A stretch of DNA of 64,000 nucleotides from Halomonas alimentaria (GTDB lineage: Bacteria; Pseudomonadota; Gammaproteobacteria; Pseudomonadales; Halomonadaceae), in assembly GCF_009902005.1 (NCBI RefSeq), contig NZ_WUTT01000001.1, positions 2,508,227-2,572,226 of the forward strand, written 5' to 3'. A program made the position numbers and the translations under genes. A model generated the notes under the pieces. The model saw only the letters and a list, made by a program, of their open reading frames with translations, searched no databases and was not told the DNA's origin. Positions 16,694-29,851 of this stretch are shown here, one piece after another; the stretch's first letter is position 1, and each line of letters begins with the position of its first letter.

Positions 16694-17593
16694 ATGACGT
16701 CGACGACAGTCATGCCGGGCAGGAGAGATGCAGACGCCGCGGCCATCGACAGGCTGCCAGGGGTCATCTTTCAGCTGCACCGCAGTCATGACGGGCGGCT
16801 ACATTTCCCCTACCTGGCCGGCGGTGGCGTCCGCCTGATCGGCATCGCCCCGGAGCGACTCGCCGAGGATGCCCGGCCCGCCCTGGACCGCCTGGTCGAG
16901 GAGGATTACCCCCGCCTGATGGCGGCACTGGAACGCTCGATGCGTTGGCAGACGCCGCTCAGCACCCGCTTCCGGTTGCCTCTCAAGGGGCAAGGCGTGC
17001 GCTGGGTGGCCCTGCGCGCCCAGCCGTCGCCCTTCCCGGACGGCATGCGCTGGCATGGCATGATGATGGATATCTCGGAACAGGTCAGCGAGGAGGCCCG
17101 CCTGCGTCGGCTCTCCGACACCGACGACCTGACCGGGGTGGCCAACCGCCGCCGCCTGATGGCGCGTCTCGAGGAAGCCGTGTCACTCAGCAACCGACAC
17201 GCCACGCCGCTCTCGCTGATGATCCTCGACATCGACCATTTCAAGGGCATCAACGACACCCACGGCCATCTGCAGGGCGATGAGGTACTGCGCCAGGTCG
17301 CCCACCTGTGCCGGGAAACCCTGCGAGAAGAGGATCTGGTGGCCCGCATGGGCGGTGAGGAGTTCGCCCTGCTGTTGCCGCTGACACCTGGACATCGCGC
17401 GTTGACGCTGGCCGAACGCCTGTGCGGCGTCATCGCGGCGCATGATTTCGAAGTGGAGAACGGTATCACGGTCAGCATCGGCGTCGCCGAGCACCGCATC
17501 GGCGAGGGCCACCGCCAGCTCATCGAGCGCGCCGACCGCCAGCTCTACGCGGCCAAGGGCGATGGGCGCAACCAGGCCATGGCCGATGCCTGA
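16694..17593 (+). CDS. PAS-GGDEF diguanylate cyclase
   Basis: A 299-residue protein that makes cyclic di-GMP from GTP. An N-terminal PAS-like domain (about residues 20-130) ends in the usual MMMDISE, then a linker DTDDLTGVANRRRL leads into the GGDEF domain. The catalytic GGEEF is at 220-224, and an intact inhibitory RxxD site (R211-E-E-D214) lies exactly five residues before it, so product inhibition is expected. There is no signal peptide or transmembrane helix, so it is cytoplasmic. AAGAGGA precedes the ATG. It stands alone between cfa and recQ; no phosphodiesterase or effector is adjacent. Confidence 0.94.
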   Translation: MTSTTVMPGRRDADAAAIDRLPGVIFQLHRSHDGRLHFPYLAGGGVRLIGIAPERLAEDARPALDRLVEEDYPRLMAALERSMRWQTPLSTRFRLPLKGQGVRWVALRAQPSPFPDGMRWHGMMMDISEQVSEEARLRRLSDTDDLTGVANRRRLMARLEEAVSLSNRHATPLSLMILDIDHFKGINDTHGHLQGDEVLRQVAHLCRETLREEDLVARMGGEEFALLLPLTPGHRALTLAERLCGVIAAHDFEVENGITVSIGVAEHRIGEGHRQLIERADRQLYAAKGDGRNQAMADA

Positions 17594-17599
17594 GCGGTG

Positions 17600-17629
17600 A
17601 GGACATTCCTGGACGGGAGCGACTATACT
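17600..17629 (+). promoter_or_regulatory. Probable sigma-70 promoter of recQ
   Basis: AGGACA, an 18-nt spacer and TATACT (17624-17629) lie 31 nt upstream of the recQ ATG. The -10 is a 5/6 match. Confidence 0.45.
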
Positions 17630-17660
17630 GGACATACATCCATAATAAGCTGATCCCAAC

Positions 17661-19619
<1,959 letters not shown>

Positions 19620-19631
<12 letters not shown>

Positions 19632-20240
19632 CCCCCGGCGCTGCAGGGCGCGCATCAGCAGGTGAACGGGCAGGAAGAGCAGCAGTGGCCAGAGGCCCAT
19701 CAGGGCGACCAGGTAGAACAGCGGGTCCACCAGGGCCTGGGGCTCGCTGCCGAAGGGGCCCCGGGTCCAGTTGACGTTGCGCGAGGGGTCGGTGAGCAGG
19801 AAGCTGGCCGGGATCACCAGCCAGGTGAGCCCCGTCTGCCAGGCCAGGGCCCGCCGGTCATAGCCCAGCCGCCAGACCGAGAGCCCCGCCACCGCCGGCA
19901 GGATCAGGTGGTAGAGCGAGAGCAGTCGGGTCAGCAGCGGCTCCTCGCCGTCGAACATGTACTCGGTACCGCCGATGGGGTGCCAGCCGATCAGCACCGC
20001 GGTCCCCACGTCCAGCGCCCACAGCGTCCCGACCAGGGCCACCGCCAGCCACTGCATGGAGAGCAGCAGGCGGCTCTCGCGCCACAGTCCCACCAGGATC
20101 AGGAAGTTGGCCAGGTTGCATAGCCAGAAGTAGTTCTGGGGACCCAGCAGCACCCAGAAGGTAGGCGCCCACCCGGCGATCCAGGCGGTGAAGGCGAGCT
20201 TGAGCCAGAGGGGAAGTGAGTTGCTTGCAGTGTCGGGCAT
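19620..20240 (-). CDS. Integral membrane protein of unknown function
   Basis: A 206-residue polytopic protein with about six to seven hydrophobic helices and the landmarks LGPQNYFWLCNLANF, EYMFD, LSLYHLILP and NVNWTRGPFG. These match a widespread family of uncharacterised membrane proteins that I recognise but cannot name by function. The start at 20240 has AAGGGAG upstream; a longer open frame to 20588 only runs antisense to phhB. It is transcribed divergently from phhB and ends inside the 3' end of the RecQ-family gene. Confidence 0.82.
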
Positions 20241-20366
20241 TCCAACTCCCTTCAGGCATAAGGCGTGCCTCTTGAGAGTGACAGCGGCTGGCATGCGCTG
20301 CAACGCTTGACGCCTCGCCCCCGCTGCACGACCTTTCGGGTTGAATCCCCGACCCAGGAGACGACC

Positions 20367-20705
20367 ATGAGCCAGCTTTCCAGAGAGTCCTGCGAGGCCT
20401 GCCGCGTCGGCGCCCCGAGGGTCACCGAGGAGGAGGTCAAGGCACTCGGCGCCGAGGTACCCGAGTGGCAGATCGTCGAGCGCGATGGCATCATGAAGCT
20501 CGAGCGGGTCTTCACCTTCCCCGACTTCCGGCAGGCGCTGGCCTTCACCCAGCGCGTCGGTGAGCTCGCCGAGCAGGCAGATCATCACCCAGCCCTGCTG
20601 ACCGAATGGGGCAAGGTCACCGTGACCTGGTGGTCACACAAGATCAAGGGCCTGCACAGGAACGACTTCATTCTTGCCGCCAGAACCGACGAGGTAGCGA
20701 AATAA
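20367..20705 (+). CDS. phhB: Pterin-4a-carbinolamine dehydratase
   Basis: A 112-residue enzyme that dehydrates 4a-hydroxytetrahydropterin to regenerate the cofactor of phenylalanine hydroxylase. The active-site motif DHHPAL and the downstream [16 protein letters not shown] are intact. ATG at 20367 has AGGAGACG upstream. The next gene starts on the base after the stop codon and encodes the aromatic aminotransferase, which reproduces the phhB-phhC pair of pseudomonads. The hydroxylase phhA is not in this window. Confidence 0.95.
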   Translation: MSQLSRESCEACRVGAPRVTEEEVKALGAEVPEWQIVERDGIMKLERVFTFPDFRQALAFTQRVGELAEQADHHPALLTEWGKVTVTWWSHKIKGLHRNDFILAARTDEVAK

Positions 20706-21893
20706 ATGTTCGAACACATTGAGCGGGTTCCCGGGGATGCCATCCTCGGTCTGATCGAGGCCTTCAAGAAGGACACCAATCCTCAGAAGGTCGATCTCGG
20801 CGTCGGGGTCTACAAGGACGCCCAGGGCAACACCCCGGTAATGCGCGCCGTCAAAGAAGCCGAGGCCCTGCTGCTCAAGAACGAGACCACCAAGACCTAC
20901 ATCGGCTCCCACGGGGCGCCGGAGTATGGCGCGGTGATCCTGCCCATGGTCCTGGGCGAGGCCTCTCCAGTACTCGAGGCCGGTCGCGCCAGCGCCACCC
21001 AGTCGCCCGGCGGCACCGGCGCCCTGCGCCTGGCGGCGGACTTCATCGCCAAGAAGCTGCCCGGCAAGGGCATCTGGGTCTCCGACCCCACCTGGCCCAA
21101 CCATCACGGCATCTTTACTGCCGCCGGCATCGAGCTGCACAAGTACCCCTATGTGGACGCCGACAACCGCCTCGACTTCGACGGCATGCTCACGGCCCTC
21201 AAGCAGATCCCCGAGGGCGATGTCGTGGTGCTGCACGCCTGCTGCCACAACCCCACCGGCTTCGACTTGTCCCGTGAGCAGTGGCAGACCGTGCTCGAGG
21301 TGCTGCGTGAGCGTCGCCTGCTGCCGCTGGTGGACTTCGCCTACCAGGGCTTCGGCGAAGGCCTGGACGAGGACGCCTACGGGGTGCGCCTGCTGGCCGA
21401 GAATCTCGACGAGGTGATCATCACCAGCTCCTGCTCAAAGAACTTCGGCATCTACTGCGAGCGCACCGGCTGCCTGATCATGGTGGCGAAGGACGCCGAG
21501 CAGATGGAGAACGTACGCTCCCAGATCGCCATCGTGGCCCGCGAGAACTACTCCAACCCGCCGGCCCACGGCGGGGCCATCGTCAGCGAGATCCTGAACT
21601 CCGCCGAGCTCGCCGCCATCTGGCGCGAGGAGCTCACCGAGATGCGCGACCGCATCAACACCCTGCGTCGCGACTTCGTCGAGGCCCTCAAGCCCTACGG
21701 CCTGGACCAGAAGTATGCGCATATCGCCGAACAGCGCGGCATGTTCAGCTATACCGGTCTGACGCCGGAGCAGGTCGACCGCCTGCGCGACGAGTTCGGC
21801 ATCTACATGGTGCGCTCCGGCCGCGCCAACGTGGCGGGCTTCTCCCATGAGAACCTGCCCTACCTGGCCAAGGCGGTCGCCGCGGTCAACTGA
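20706..21893 (+). CDS. phhC: Aromatic amino acid (aspartate-type) aminotransferase
   Basis: A 395-residue class I PLP aminotransferase of the AspC/TyrB group (usual length 396-398). Conserved elements are LGVGVYKDAQGNTPVM, the YIGSHGAPEYG loop, HACCHNPTG, VDFAYQGF and the PLP lysine in SCSKNFGIYCERTG (about residue 245), with an Arg near the C-terminus for the substrate carboxylate (VRSGRANVAG). The abutting phhB makes tyrosine/phenylalanine transamination the likely role, so phhC is a context-based symbol; TyrB/AspC activity is also possible. Confidence 0.93.
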   Translation: MFEHIERVPGDAILGLIEAFKKDTNPQKVDLGVGVYKDAQGNTPVMRAVKEAEALLLKNETTKTYIGSHGAPEYGAVILPMVLGEASPVLEAGRASATQSPGGTGALRLAADFIAKKLPGKGIWVSDPTWPNHHGIFTAAGIELHKYPYVDADNRLDFDGMLTALKQIPEGDVVVLHACCHNPTGFDLSREQWQTVLEVLRERRLLPLVDFAYQGFGEGLDEDAYGVRLLAENLDEVIITSSCSKNFGIYCERTGCLIMVAKDAEQMENVRSQIAIVARENYSNPPAHGGAIVSEILNSAELAAIWREELTEMRDRINTLRRDFVEALKPYGLDQKYAHIAEQRGMFSYTGLTPEQVDRLRDEFGIYMVRSGRANVAGFSHENLPYLAKAVAAVN

Positions 21894-21916
21894 TCGCCGC
21901 CATGCCAGCCAGTCAC

Positions 21917-21941
21917 GACGCCCGGGCCCTGCCCGGGCGTC
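21917..21941 (+). terminator. Terminator of phhBC
   Basis: 11-bp perfect stem GACGCCCGGGC/GCCCGGGCGTC with a CCT loop, 24 nt past the stop of the aminotransferase gene, followed by CTGCGTTTGG. Confidence 0.75.
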
Positions 21942-22110
21942 TGCGTTTGGGGTAGAATCCCCGCCTTCCAGAGTCATCGACTCCATTGCCGCCGGGGCCC
22001 GGGGCGCCGAGTGGCGCCCGTGGAACGGCCAGGCTTGACCAGTCAGTCAGGTTTCGACCAGACTGCCTCTCGGCCTTGTTCCAATAATCCGACAACCAAG
22101 AGGCTCACCC

Positions 22111-23631
22111 ATGGCGGCTCCCTCCCAGCACCAACCGGTGCACTACCCCTGGTACAAGAAGGAGGACACCGACGCCTTCTTCGCGCTGTTCCAGAACAAT
22201 ATCGCCAACTTCGTGATCATCGCCATCACCATGCTGGGCATGGAGTTTCCGGCCTCGATCGTCTTCGGCCAGGTACTGCCCGGCGCCGCCGTAGCGGTGA
22301 TGGTGGGCAATTTCTACTATGCCTGGAGTGCGGCGCGCCTGGCCCGCAAGGAGAACCGTGCCGACGTCACCGCCCTCTCCTACGGCATCTCGACTCCGGT
22401 GATGTTCGTCTTCCTGTTCGGCGTGCTGCTGCCGGCCAAGCAGCTCACCGGCGATGCCGAGCTGGCCTGGAAGGTGGCGGTGGCCGCCTGCTTCATCAGC
22501 GGTGCCATCGAGGCGGTAATAAGCCTGATCGGCCGTTGGGTGCAGTACCACCTGCCGCGGGCGGCGATGCTCGGCGCCGTGGCTGGCGTTGCCTTGACCT
22601 TTATCGCCGGCGAGATGCTGTTCAAGACCCTGGAGATGCCGGTGATCGGCCTGCTGGTGCTGGCGATCATCATCGTCGGCCTGGTGGCGCGGGTGGCGAT
22701 GCCCTTCCGCCTGCCCACCTCGCTGTTCGCCATCGTGGTGGGTACCGCCATGGCCTACCTGATCGGCGACGCCGGCGGCGAGCGCTTCAGCGATGCCTTC
22801 ACCCATCTGGGCTTCTACCCGCTGCTGCCCAACCTGGCCTGGTTCGAGGGCCTGGGGCTGCTGTTCACCGGTATGCTGGCGGTGCTCACCGTGGTGCTGC
22901 CGATCACGCTCTACAACGCCATCGAGACCATGAACAACGTCGAAGCAATGGAGGCCGCCGGCGACAAGTATGACGTGCGTGAGTGCCAGGCGGTGGACGG
23001 CGTGGGCACCATGCTCGGCGCCCTGTTCGGCGGCGTCTTCCCGACCACCGTCTATATCGCCACCGTGGGCGCCAAGTGGATGGGCGCGGGACGCGGCTAC
23101 AGCATCCTCAACGGCGCGGTCTATGCCCTGGCCACCATGTTCGGGCTGATCGCCGCGCTGGCCGCCATCATTCCGGTCTCGGTGGTGGCGCCGATCCTGG
23201 TGTTCGTCGGCATGTCGATGATCGCCACCGCCTTCCAGAGCAACGATACCCGCTACTATCCGGCGGTGGCCCTGGCCATGCTGCCCTATTTCGCCAACTA
23301 CGTGATGACCCGCTTCAACCGCGCCGCCGAGGAGACGGTGAGCGGGATCTCCGGCGGCGTGGTGCCCCTGGGCCAGGGCGCCATGTTCACGGCGATCTTC
23401 CTCGGTGCCATGACGGTGGCGGTGATCGACCACCAGTTCCGGCGTGCCGCCGCCTTCGCCGCCGTCGCGGCCGGCTTCTCCTTCGTGGGGCTGATGCACG
23501 CGCCGAAGCTCGCCCTCAATGCCGCCGGCGACTACACCCTGGGCTACCTGGTGATGGGCGCGCTGTTCCTCTACTTCGCCTGGCAGGAGAGCCGCCAGGC
23601 AATGAGTGACCCCGCCACCCGGCCAAGCTGA
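22111..23631 (+). CDS. NCS2-family purine/xanthine/uracil permease-like protein
   Basis: A 506-residue transporter with about 12-14 transmembrane helices in the nucleobase-cation symporter-2/AzgA-like group. It shows an N-terminal NNIANFVIIAITMLGM helix, the LSYGISTPVMF half-helix and the conserved VVLPITLYNAIETMNNVEAMEAAGD region with NNVEA, which resembles the substrate-binding Glu segment in NCS2 proteins. The substrate (purine, uracil or other) is undetermined. GAGG precedes the ATG at 22111. It is a single-gene unit, ending in a strong hairpin shared with the convergent Nudix gene. Confidence 0.88.
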   Translation: MAAPSQHQPVHYPWYKKEDTDAFFALFQNNIANFVIIAITMLGMEFPASIVFGQVLPGAAVAVMVGNFYYAWSAARLARKENRADVTALSYGISTPVMFVFLFGVLLPAKQLTGDAELAWKVAVAACFISGAIEAVISLIGRWVQYHLPRAAMLGAVAGVALTFIAGEMLFKTLEMPVIGLLVLAIIIVGLVARVAMPFRLPTSLFAIVVGTAMAYLIGDAGGERFSDAFTHLGFYPLLPNLAWFEGLGLLFTGMLAVLTVVLPITLYNAIETMNNVEAMEAAGDKYDVRECQAVDGVGTMLGALFGGVFPTTVYIATVGAKWMGAGRGYSILNGAVYALATMFGLIAALAAIIPVSVVAPILVFVGMSMIATAFQSNDTRYYPAVALAMLPYFANYVMTRFNRAAEETVSGISGGVVPLGQGAMFTAIFLGAMTVAVIDHQFRRAAAFAAVAAGFSFVGLMHAPKLALNAAGDYTLGYLVMGALFLYFAWQESRQAMSDPATRPS

Positions 23632-23652
23632 GCGCTATCACGCCCGACACAG

Positions 23653-23686
23653 ACGACTCGCCCCGCCAGATGGCGGGGCGAGTCGT
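23653..23686. terminator. Bidirectional terminator between the NCS2 permease and Nudix/ThiE genes
   Basis: 15-bp perfect stem (ACGACTCGCCCCGCC and its complement) with an AGAT loop, between two convergent genes. Confidence 0.8.
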
Positions 23687-23715
23687 TCAGGGCTGCCGAG
23701 TGGCTCGGCGAGGCC

Positions 23716-24672
23716 TCACTTCCAGAAGTCGCGGATCGAGGCGACCCCCTGAGCCCCCACGGCGCGGGCGTGGTTGGCATCGAAGCGGGTCATGCCACCC
23801 AGCGCAAAGACCGGCATGGCGGCGCGCTCCACCAGCTCCTGGAAGTCGTGCCAGCCCACGGGCGGCACATCGGGATGCGACGGCGTGGTACGCAGCGGCG
23901 AGAGGGTCACGAAATCGCAGCCCAGCCTGCCGGCCTGGACGAGCTGCTCGCGATCGTGGGTCGAGGCGGCGAGCCACTTGCCCTCGGCGATGGGGCGCCG
24001 CTCCAACTGCATCAGCCGCTCACTGGTCAGGTGGATACCATCGGCATCCACCGACTCGAGCAGCTCGGGTTCCCCGTTGAGCAGCAGACGCGCACCGTAC
24101 TGGCGACAACGCGCCAGAGCGGACTCCGCGCGAGCCAGGTAAGCGGCGTCATCCAGCTGCTTGGCACGCAGCTGCACCAGGCGCACGCCATCCTCTACCA
24201 GGGCATGCTCGAGACGCTGGTCAAACTGCCCATCGTCCTCCTCCTCGCCGGAGATAAGGTACTCGGTGGGCAGCATCACCGCGCGCAGGATCGGCAGGTT
24301 GGCCGCCGGAAAGGGGTAGTTGACCAGGTCCTTCATCGGCACCCAGCGCACCGCCTGACCCTCGCGACCGAAGGGCTCACCGGAGAACTCATGGACCTGC
24401 CATACATCGAGCAGGATATGCTTGTCGGGATACTCGTGATGGATGCGAATCAGCGGCTGGGCGCGCCGGATCTCGACGCCCAGCTCCTCGTGGAGCTCGC
24501 GCTTGAGCCCACCCAGGCCCGTCTCGTAAGGCGCCAGCTTGCCGCCGGGAAACTCCCAGAGCCCACCATGATCAACGTTACTGGGCCGGCGCGCGATCAG
24601 CACCTCGCGGCCGTCGGCGCTGATGATGGCCGCCGCCGCCACGTGCACCCTTCTCTTCACCATTGCGTTCAT
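23716..24672 (-). CDS. Nudix hydrolase (MutT-like) fused to a thiamine-phosphate synthase-like domain
   Basis: A 318-residue two-domain protein. The N-terminal half has a perfect Nudix box (residues about 43-65: GxxxxxE, seven residues, RELHEELGV) and FPGGK ahead of it, as in MutT, which removes 8-oxo-dGTP. The C-terminal half (about 165-318) is a ThiE/TenI-like barrel with QLRAKQL, DGIHL and LGGM segments. This fusion is known in pseudomonads and relatives; the role of the ThiE-like half is unclear, and thiamine synthesis should not be assumed. The start ATG at 24672 has GGAAGGG upstream; ATG at 24663 is an alternative. It follows argJ in the secA-argJ-mutT order typical of the group. Confidence 0.93.
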   Translation of the reverse strand: MNAMVKRRVHVAAAAIISADGREVLIARRPSNVDHGGLWEFPGGKLAPYETGLGGLKRELHEELGVEIRRAQPLIRIHHEYPDKHILLDVWQVHEFSGEPFGREGQAVRWVPMKDLVNYPFPAANLPILRAVMLPTEYLISGEEEDDGQFDQRLEHALVEDGVRLVQLRAKQLDDAAYLARAESALARCRQYGARLLLNGEPELLESVDADGIHLTSERLMQLERRPIAEGKWLAASTHDREQLVQAGRLGCDFVTLSPLRTTPSHPDVPPVGWHDFQELVERAAMPVFALGGMTRFDANHARAVGAQGVASIRDFWK

Positions 24673-24753
24673 TCACCCTTCCAACGTGTCCGCGCACGGC
24701 GGCGCGGGGTCTGTGTCTGACCGGATGTACCGGATCTGGCAGTATGCCGACGC

Positions 24754-25971
24754 TCAGCTGCGGTAGTCGGCATTGATGCTGACATAGTCATGGGAGAGGT
24801 CGGTGGTCCACACCGTGGCACTCTCCCCACCGCGGTCGAGCGCGATGCGGATGGGAATCTCCTCGCGCCCCATCACCGCGCTTCCGGCCTCCTCGGTATA
24901 GCCCGGGGCACGCCCGCCCCCTTCCACCAGGCGCACCTCGCCCAGGTCGATGGTCACCCGTGACACATCGAAGTCGGCCACCGGCGCACGCCCCACCGCG
25001 GCAAGTATTCGCCCCCAGTTGGCATCCGAGGCGTAGAGCGCCGTCTTGACCAGCGGCGAGTTGGCTACCGTGAAGGCCACGTCGAGTGCCTCCTGCCGAC
25101 TGGTAGCGCCGTCGACCTGCAGGGTCACGAACTTGGTGGCGCCTTCTCCGTCACGAATGATCGCCTGGGCCAGCTCGGACATCACCCGCTGCAGGCCGTT
25201 GCGGAAGATGGCAATCGCCTCCTCATCCGCCACCACCGGGCCGCGCTGGGTGCTGATCAGCACGCAGGCGTCGTTGGTGGAGGTGTCACCATCCACGGTG
25301 ATGCAGTTGAAGGAGCGCTCGACGCTCTCGCGCAGCAGCCTGTCGAGGAGCTCCTGCTCGAGGCTGGCATCGGTGGCCACGAAGGCCAGCATGGTGGCCA
25401 TGTTGGGCTGGATCATCCCCGAGCCCTTGGCGATGCCGTTGATGACCACCCGCTCCCCGGCAATCTCCAGGGTGACGCTGGCGCCCTTGGCGCGGGTATC
25501 GGTAGTCAGGATTCCCTCTCCGGCCTGGTGCCACGCCTCGGCACCTTCATCGAGGCTGTCGAGTGCGGCCGGCAGGCCCCCCAGCAGCCGCTCCATGGGC
25601 AGCGGCTCGCCGATCACCCCGGTGGAGAATGGCAGAACGGCCCGTGCGTCGACCCCGGCCAGGCGGGCCAATTCGGCGCAGCTGGCACGTGCGTCACGCA
25701 ATCCGATCTCGCCGGTCCCGGCATTGGCGTTTCCGGTATTGATCACCAGGTAGCGCGGCGCCTCACCGCTTGCCAGGTGCTCCCGGGCTACCGTCACCGG
25801 GGCCGCGCAGAAGGCATTGCGAGTGAAGGCTCCCGCCATGCGGGCCCCCTCGGGACTCTCGATCACTACCAGGTCGCGGCGGCCAGGCTTCTTGATCCCC
25901 GCCATGGCGGTGCCCAGTCGCACGCCGGGAATGGCCGGCATCTCGGGAAATGTTGCGTCACCCACTGCCAT
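24754..25971 (-). CDS. argJ: Bifunctional ornithine acetyltransferase/N-acetylglutamate synthase
   Basis: A 405-residue ArgJ, which recycles the acetyl group from N-acetylornithine to glutamate (and may also use acetyl-CoA) in arginine synthesis. The proprotein cleaves itself before the Thr nucleophile in the motif ATML (NMATMLAFVATDA, about residue 190), and this site is intact, as are FSTGVIGE, KGSGMI and DGDTSTND. A strong GAGGAGACG site precedes the ATG. The gene lies 36 nt downstream of secA on the same strand and is probably co-transcribed. Confidence 0.97.
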   Translation of the reverse strand: MAVGDATFPEMPAIPGVRLGTAMAGIKKPGRRDLVVIESPEGARMAGAFTRNAFCAAPVTVAREHLASGEAPRYLVINTGNANAGTGEIGLRDARASCAELARLAGVDARAVLPFSTGVIGEPLPMERLLGGLPAALDSLDEGAEAWHQAGEGILTTDTRAKGASVTLEIAGERVVINGIAKGSGMIQPNMATMLAFVATDASLEQELLDRLLRESVERSFNCITVDGDTSTNDACVLISTQRGPVVADEEAIAIFRNGLQRVMSELAQAIIRDGEGATKFVTLQVDGATSRQEALDVAFTVANSPLVKTALYASDANWGRILAAVGRAPVADFDVSRVTIDLGEVRLVEGGGRAPGYTEEAGSAVMGREEIPIRIALDRGGESATVWTTDLSHDYVSINADYRS

Positions 25972-26007
25972 CGTCTCGTCTCCTCTGGGGTTGGCCGAAG
26001 GCCAGGT

Positions 26008-28746
<2,739 letters not shown>

Positions 28747-28776
28747 GAAGTGTCCGTAATCTGCGTATGGCATAGC

Positions 28777-28799
28777 GCCGACGGCCCGGGGCGGTCGGC
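28777..28799 (-). promoter_or_regulatory. Hairpin in the leader between the exported ORF and secA
   Basis: A 6-bp stem GCCGAC/GTCGGC enclosing a CCCGGG-containing GC-rich loop, 13 nt past the stop of the 28813-29175 ORF and 30 nt before the secA ATG. It does not visibly cover the start site; other folds were not computed. Confidence 0.4.
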
Positions 28800-28812
28800 C
28801 ATGGTCAGGGGT

Positions 28813-29175
28813 TCAGCTTGCCCACGCAGGGGGAGGACCGCGGCGAGTCAGGACGTCATGGGCGGCGGTGGCCTGCAGGATGGCCACGCGTGGGAGTGCG
28901 GGCATGCCGCCACGGGGTGTCACGCTGGCCCGCCGCAGCAGCGGCCAGCCCCGCATCCGGCGGCGCGCCTTGAGCCGCGAGCTGGCTCGAATCAGCGCCG
29001 GGGCCAGGATGCACACCTGCACCAGCCGCTCGGCCTGACGCGTCAGGTCACCCTGGGCAAGGCCCGCGGGGAGCAGGCAGCTCACCAGCAGGCCAGCCAG
29101 CCACCAGCGGGCGTGACGCCGCGATGGAGCGGGCCTGGCGGGTGTGGCTGGCGAGTGGCTGAGGGTCACGGCCAT
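28813..29175 (-). CDS. Small exported ORF upstream of secA, candidate SecM-like arrest peptide
   Basis: A 120-codon ORF ending 66 nt before secA. It has a Sec signal peptide (basic SRRHAR at 18-23, hydrophobic core 24-40 WWLAGLLVSCLLPAGLA), a basic middle region and a C-terminal tail with RRGPPP at residues 111-116, four residues from the end. E. coli SecM stalls ribosomes at Arg-Ala-Gly-Pro near its C-terminus; other SecA-monitoring peptides use Arg-Ala-Pro-Pro or Arg-Ala-Pro-Gly. The Arg-x-Gly-Pro plus polyproline seen here is consistent with that class. Codons have strongly G/C-rich third positions, supporting real coding. No good ribosome-binding site is seen at the ATG. No homology is established; an unrelated exported protein is the alternative. 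Confidence 0.55.
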   Translation of the reverse strand: MAVTLSHSPATPARPAPSRRHARWWLAGLLVSCLLPAGLAQGDLTRQAERLVQVCILAPALIRASSRLKARRRMRGWPLLRRASVTPRGGMPALPRVAILQATAAHDVLTRRGPPPAWAS

Positions 29176-29274
29176 GCTGTCGAGGGGCTCCCGGGCGTGC
29201 TAGTCTGGCGGGCGCTGCAGGCCCATCGCGTTTATCGTCTGACCCGCCTGGCGCGGGCCGAGAGAGTCAAGCCC

Positions 29275-29742
29275 ATGAGTATAAAGGTTAAGCGCTTTCG
29301 CGCCCAGCCCATGTCCCGGCTGCTTGGCGGGCGCGGCGAACTCGGCTCGCTGATGCGCATGGCGAGGCTGATCGACCTCGCCCAGTCACACCTGCGCGCC
29401 CACCTGCCCGAGGAGCTTGCCGAGCACCTGCATGTCGGCGGCTTTCGCGACGGCAAGCTGACCCTGATCGCCGACGGTGCCGCCTGGTTGACCCGACTGC
29501 GCTATGAACAGCCTCGCCTGCTGGAACTATTGCACGAGTTGCCCGGCTTCGAGGCGGTCCAGGGGTTCAACCTGAAGGTCAGGCCCGTGCGCCCACCCAA
29601 GGCACCGCTACGCCAGGTTCGCCATCTGCCGACCCGGGCCGCCGACGAGATCTCCAGCTGCGCCGCCGATACCGAGGACCCGAGGCTCAGGGAAGCCCTG
29701 GAGCGGCTCGCCTCCCATGCCGAACGGAAGGACGAGCCGTAA
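29275..29742 (+). CDS. dciA: DciA-like (DUF721) replicative helicase loader
   Basis: A 155-residue DUF721 protein; DciA delivers DnaB helicase in bacteria that lack DnaC/DnaI. The domain occupies about residues 12-110 (PEELAEHLHVGGFRDGKLTLIADGAAWLTRLRYEQPRLL) and is followed by a basic/disordered tail. ATG at 29275 has GAGAG upstream; the open frame extends to 28750 but that part runs antisense to the exported ORF. It is the only plus-strand gene between rsmH and the Nudix/ThiE gene, divergent from the exported ORF/secA and convergent with lpxC. Confidence 0.9.
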   Translation: MSIKVKRFRAQPMSRLLGGRGELGSLMRMARLIDLAQSHLRAHLPEELAEHLHVGGFRDGKLTLIADGAAWLTRLRYEQPRLLELLHELPGFEAVQGFNLKVRPVRPPKAPLRQVRHLPTRAADEISSCAADTEDPRLREALERLASHAERKDEP

Positions 29743-29851
29743 GCTGGAAGCTGGAGCGCGCCATAAAGCAAACCGCCCCCGTGGCATGACCACGGGGGCG
29801 GTTCTCTTGCAGCTTGAAGCTTATGGCTTACAGCTCCCAGCGCAGCCGGGT
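29743..29851. repeat. Degenerate AAGCT-rich repeats flanking a terminator
   Basis: The dciA-lpxC gap holds AAGCTGGAAGCTGGAGC on one side and CAGCTTGAAGCTTATGGC plus TTACAGCTCCC on the other side of the hairpin, giving imperfect direct and inverted copies of an AGCTT/AAGCT unit. The pattern resembles short dispersed AGCTT repeats between genes in some gammaproteobacteria; that comparison is from memory. Confidence 0.4.
29771..29803. terminator. Bidirectional terminator between dciA and lpxC
   Basis: 14-bp perfect stem AACCGCCCCCGTGG/CCACGGGGGCGGTT with a CATGA loop. On the minus strand it is followed by TGCTTTAT, and on the plus strand by CTCTTG. Confidence 0.85.

Noticed and set aside
17624..17646. 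Possible LexA box upstream of recQ (CTGGACATACATCCAT)
   Set aside because: The right half does not match the CTG-N10-CAG rule; a plain promoter -10 explains the AT-rich patch.
28747..28773. Longer SecA start at 28773 (MPYADYGHF)
   Set aside because: The family start MINSLLRK is at 28746, and the extra nine residues are not SecA-like.
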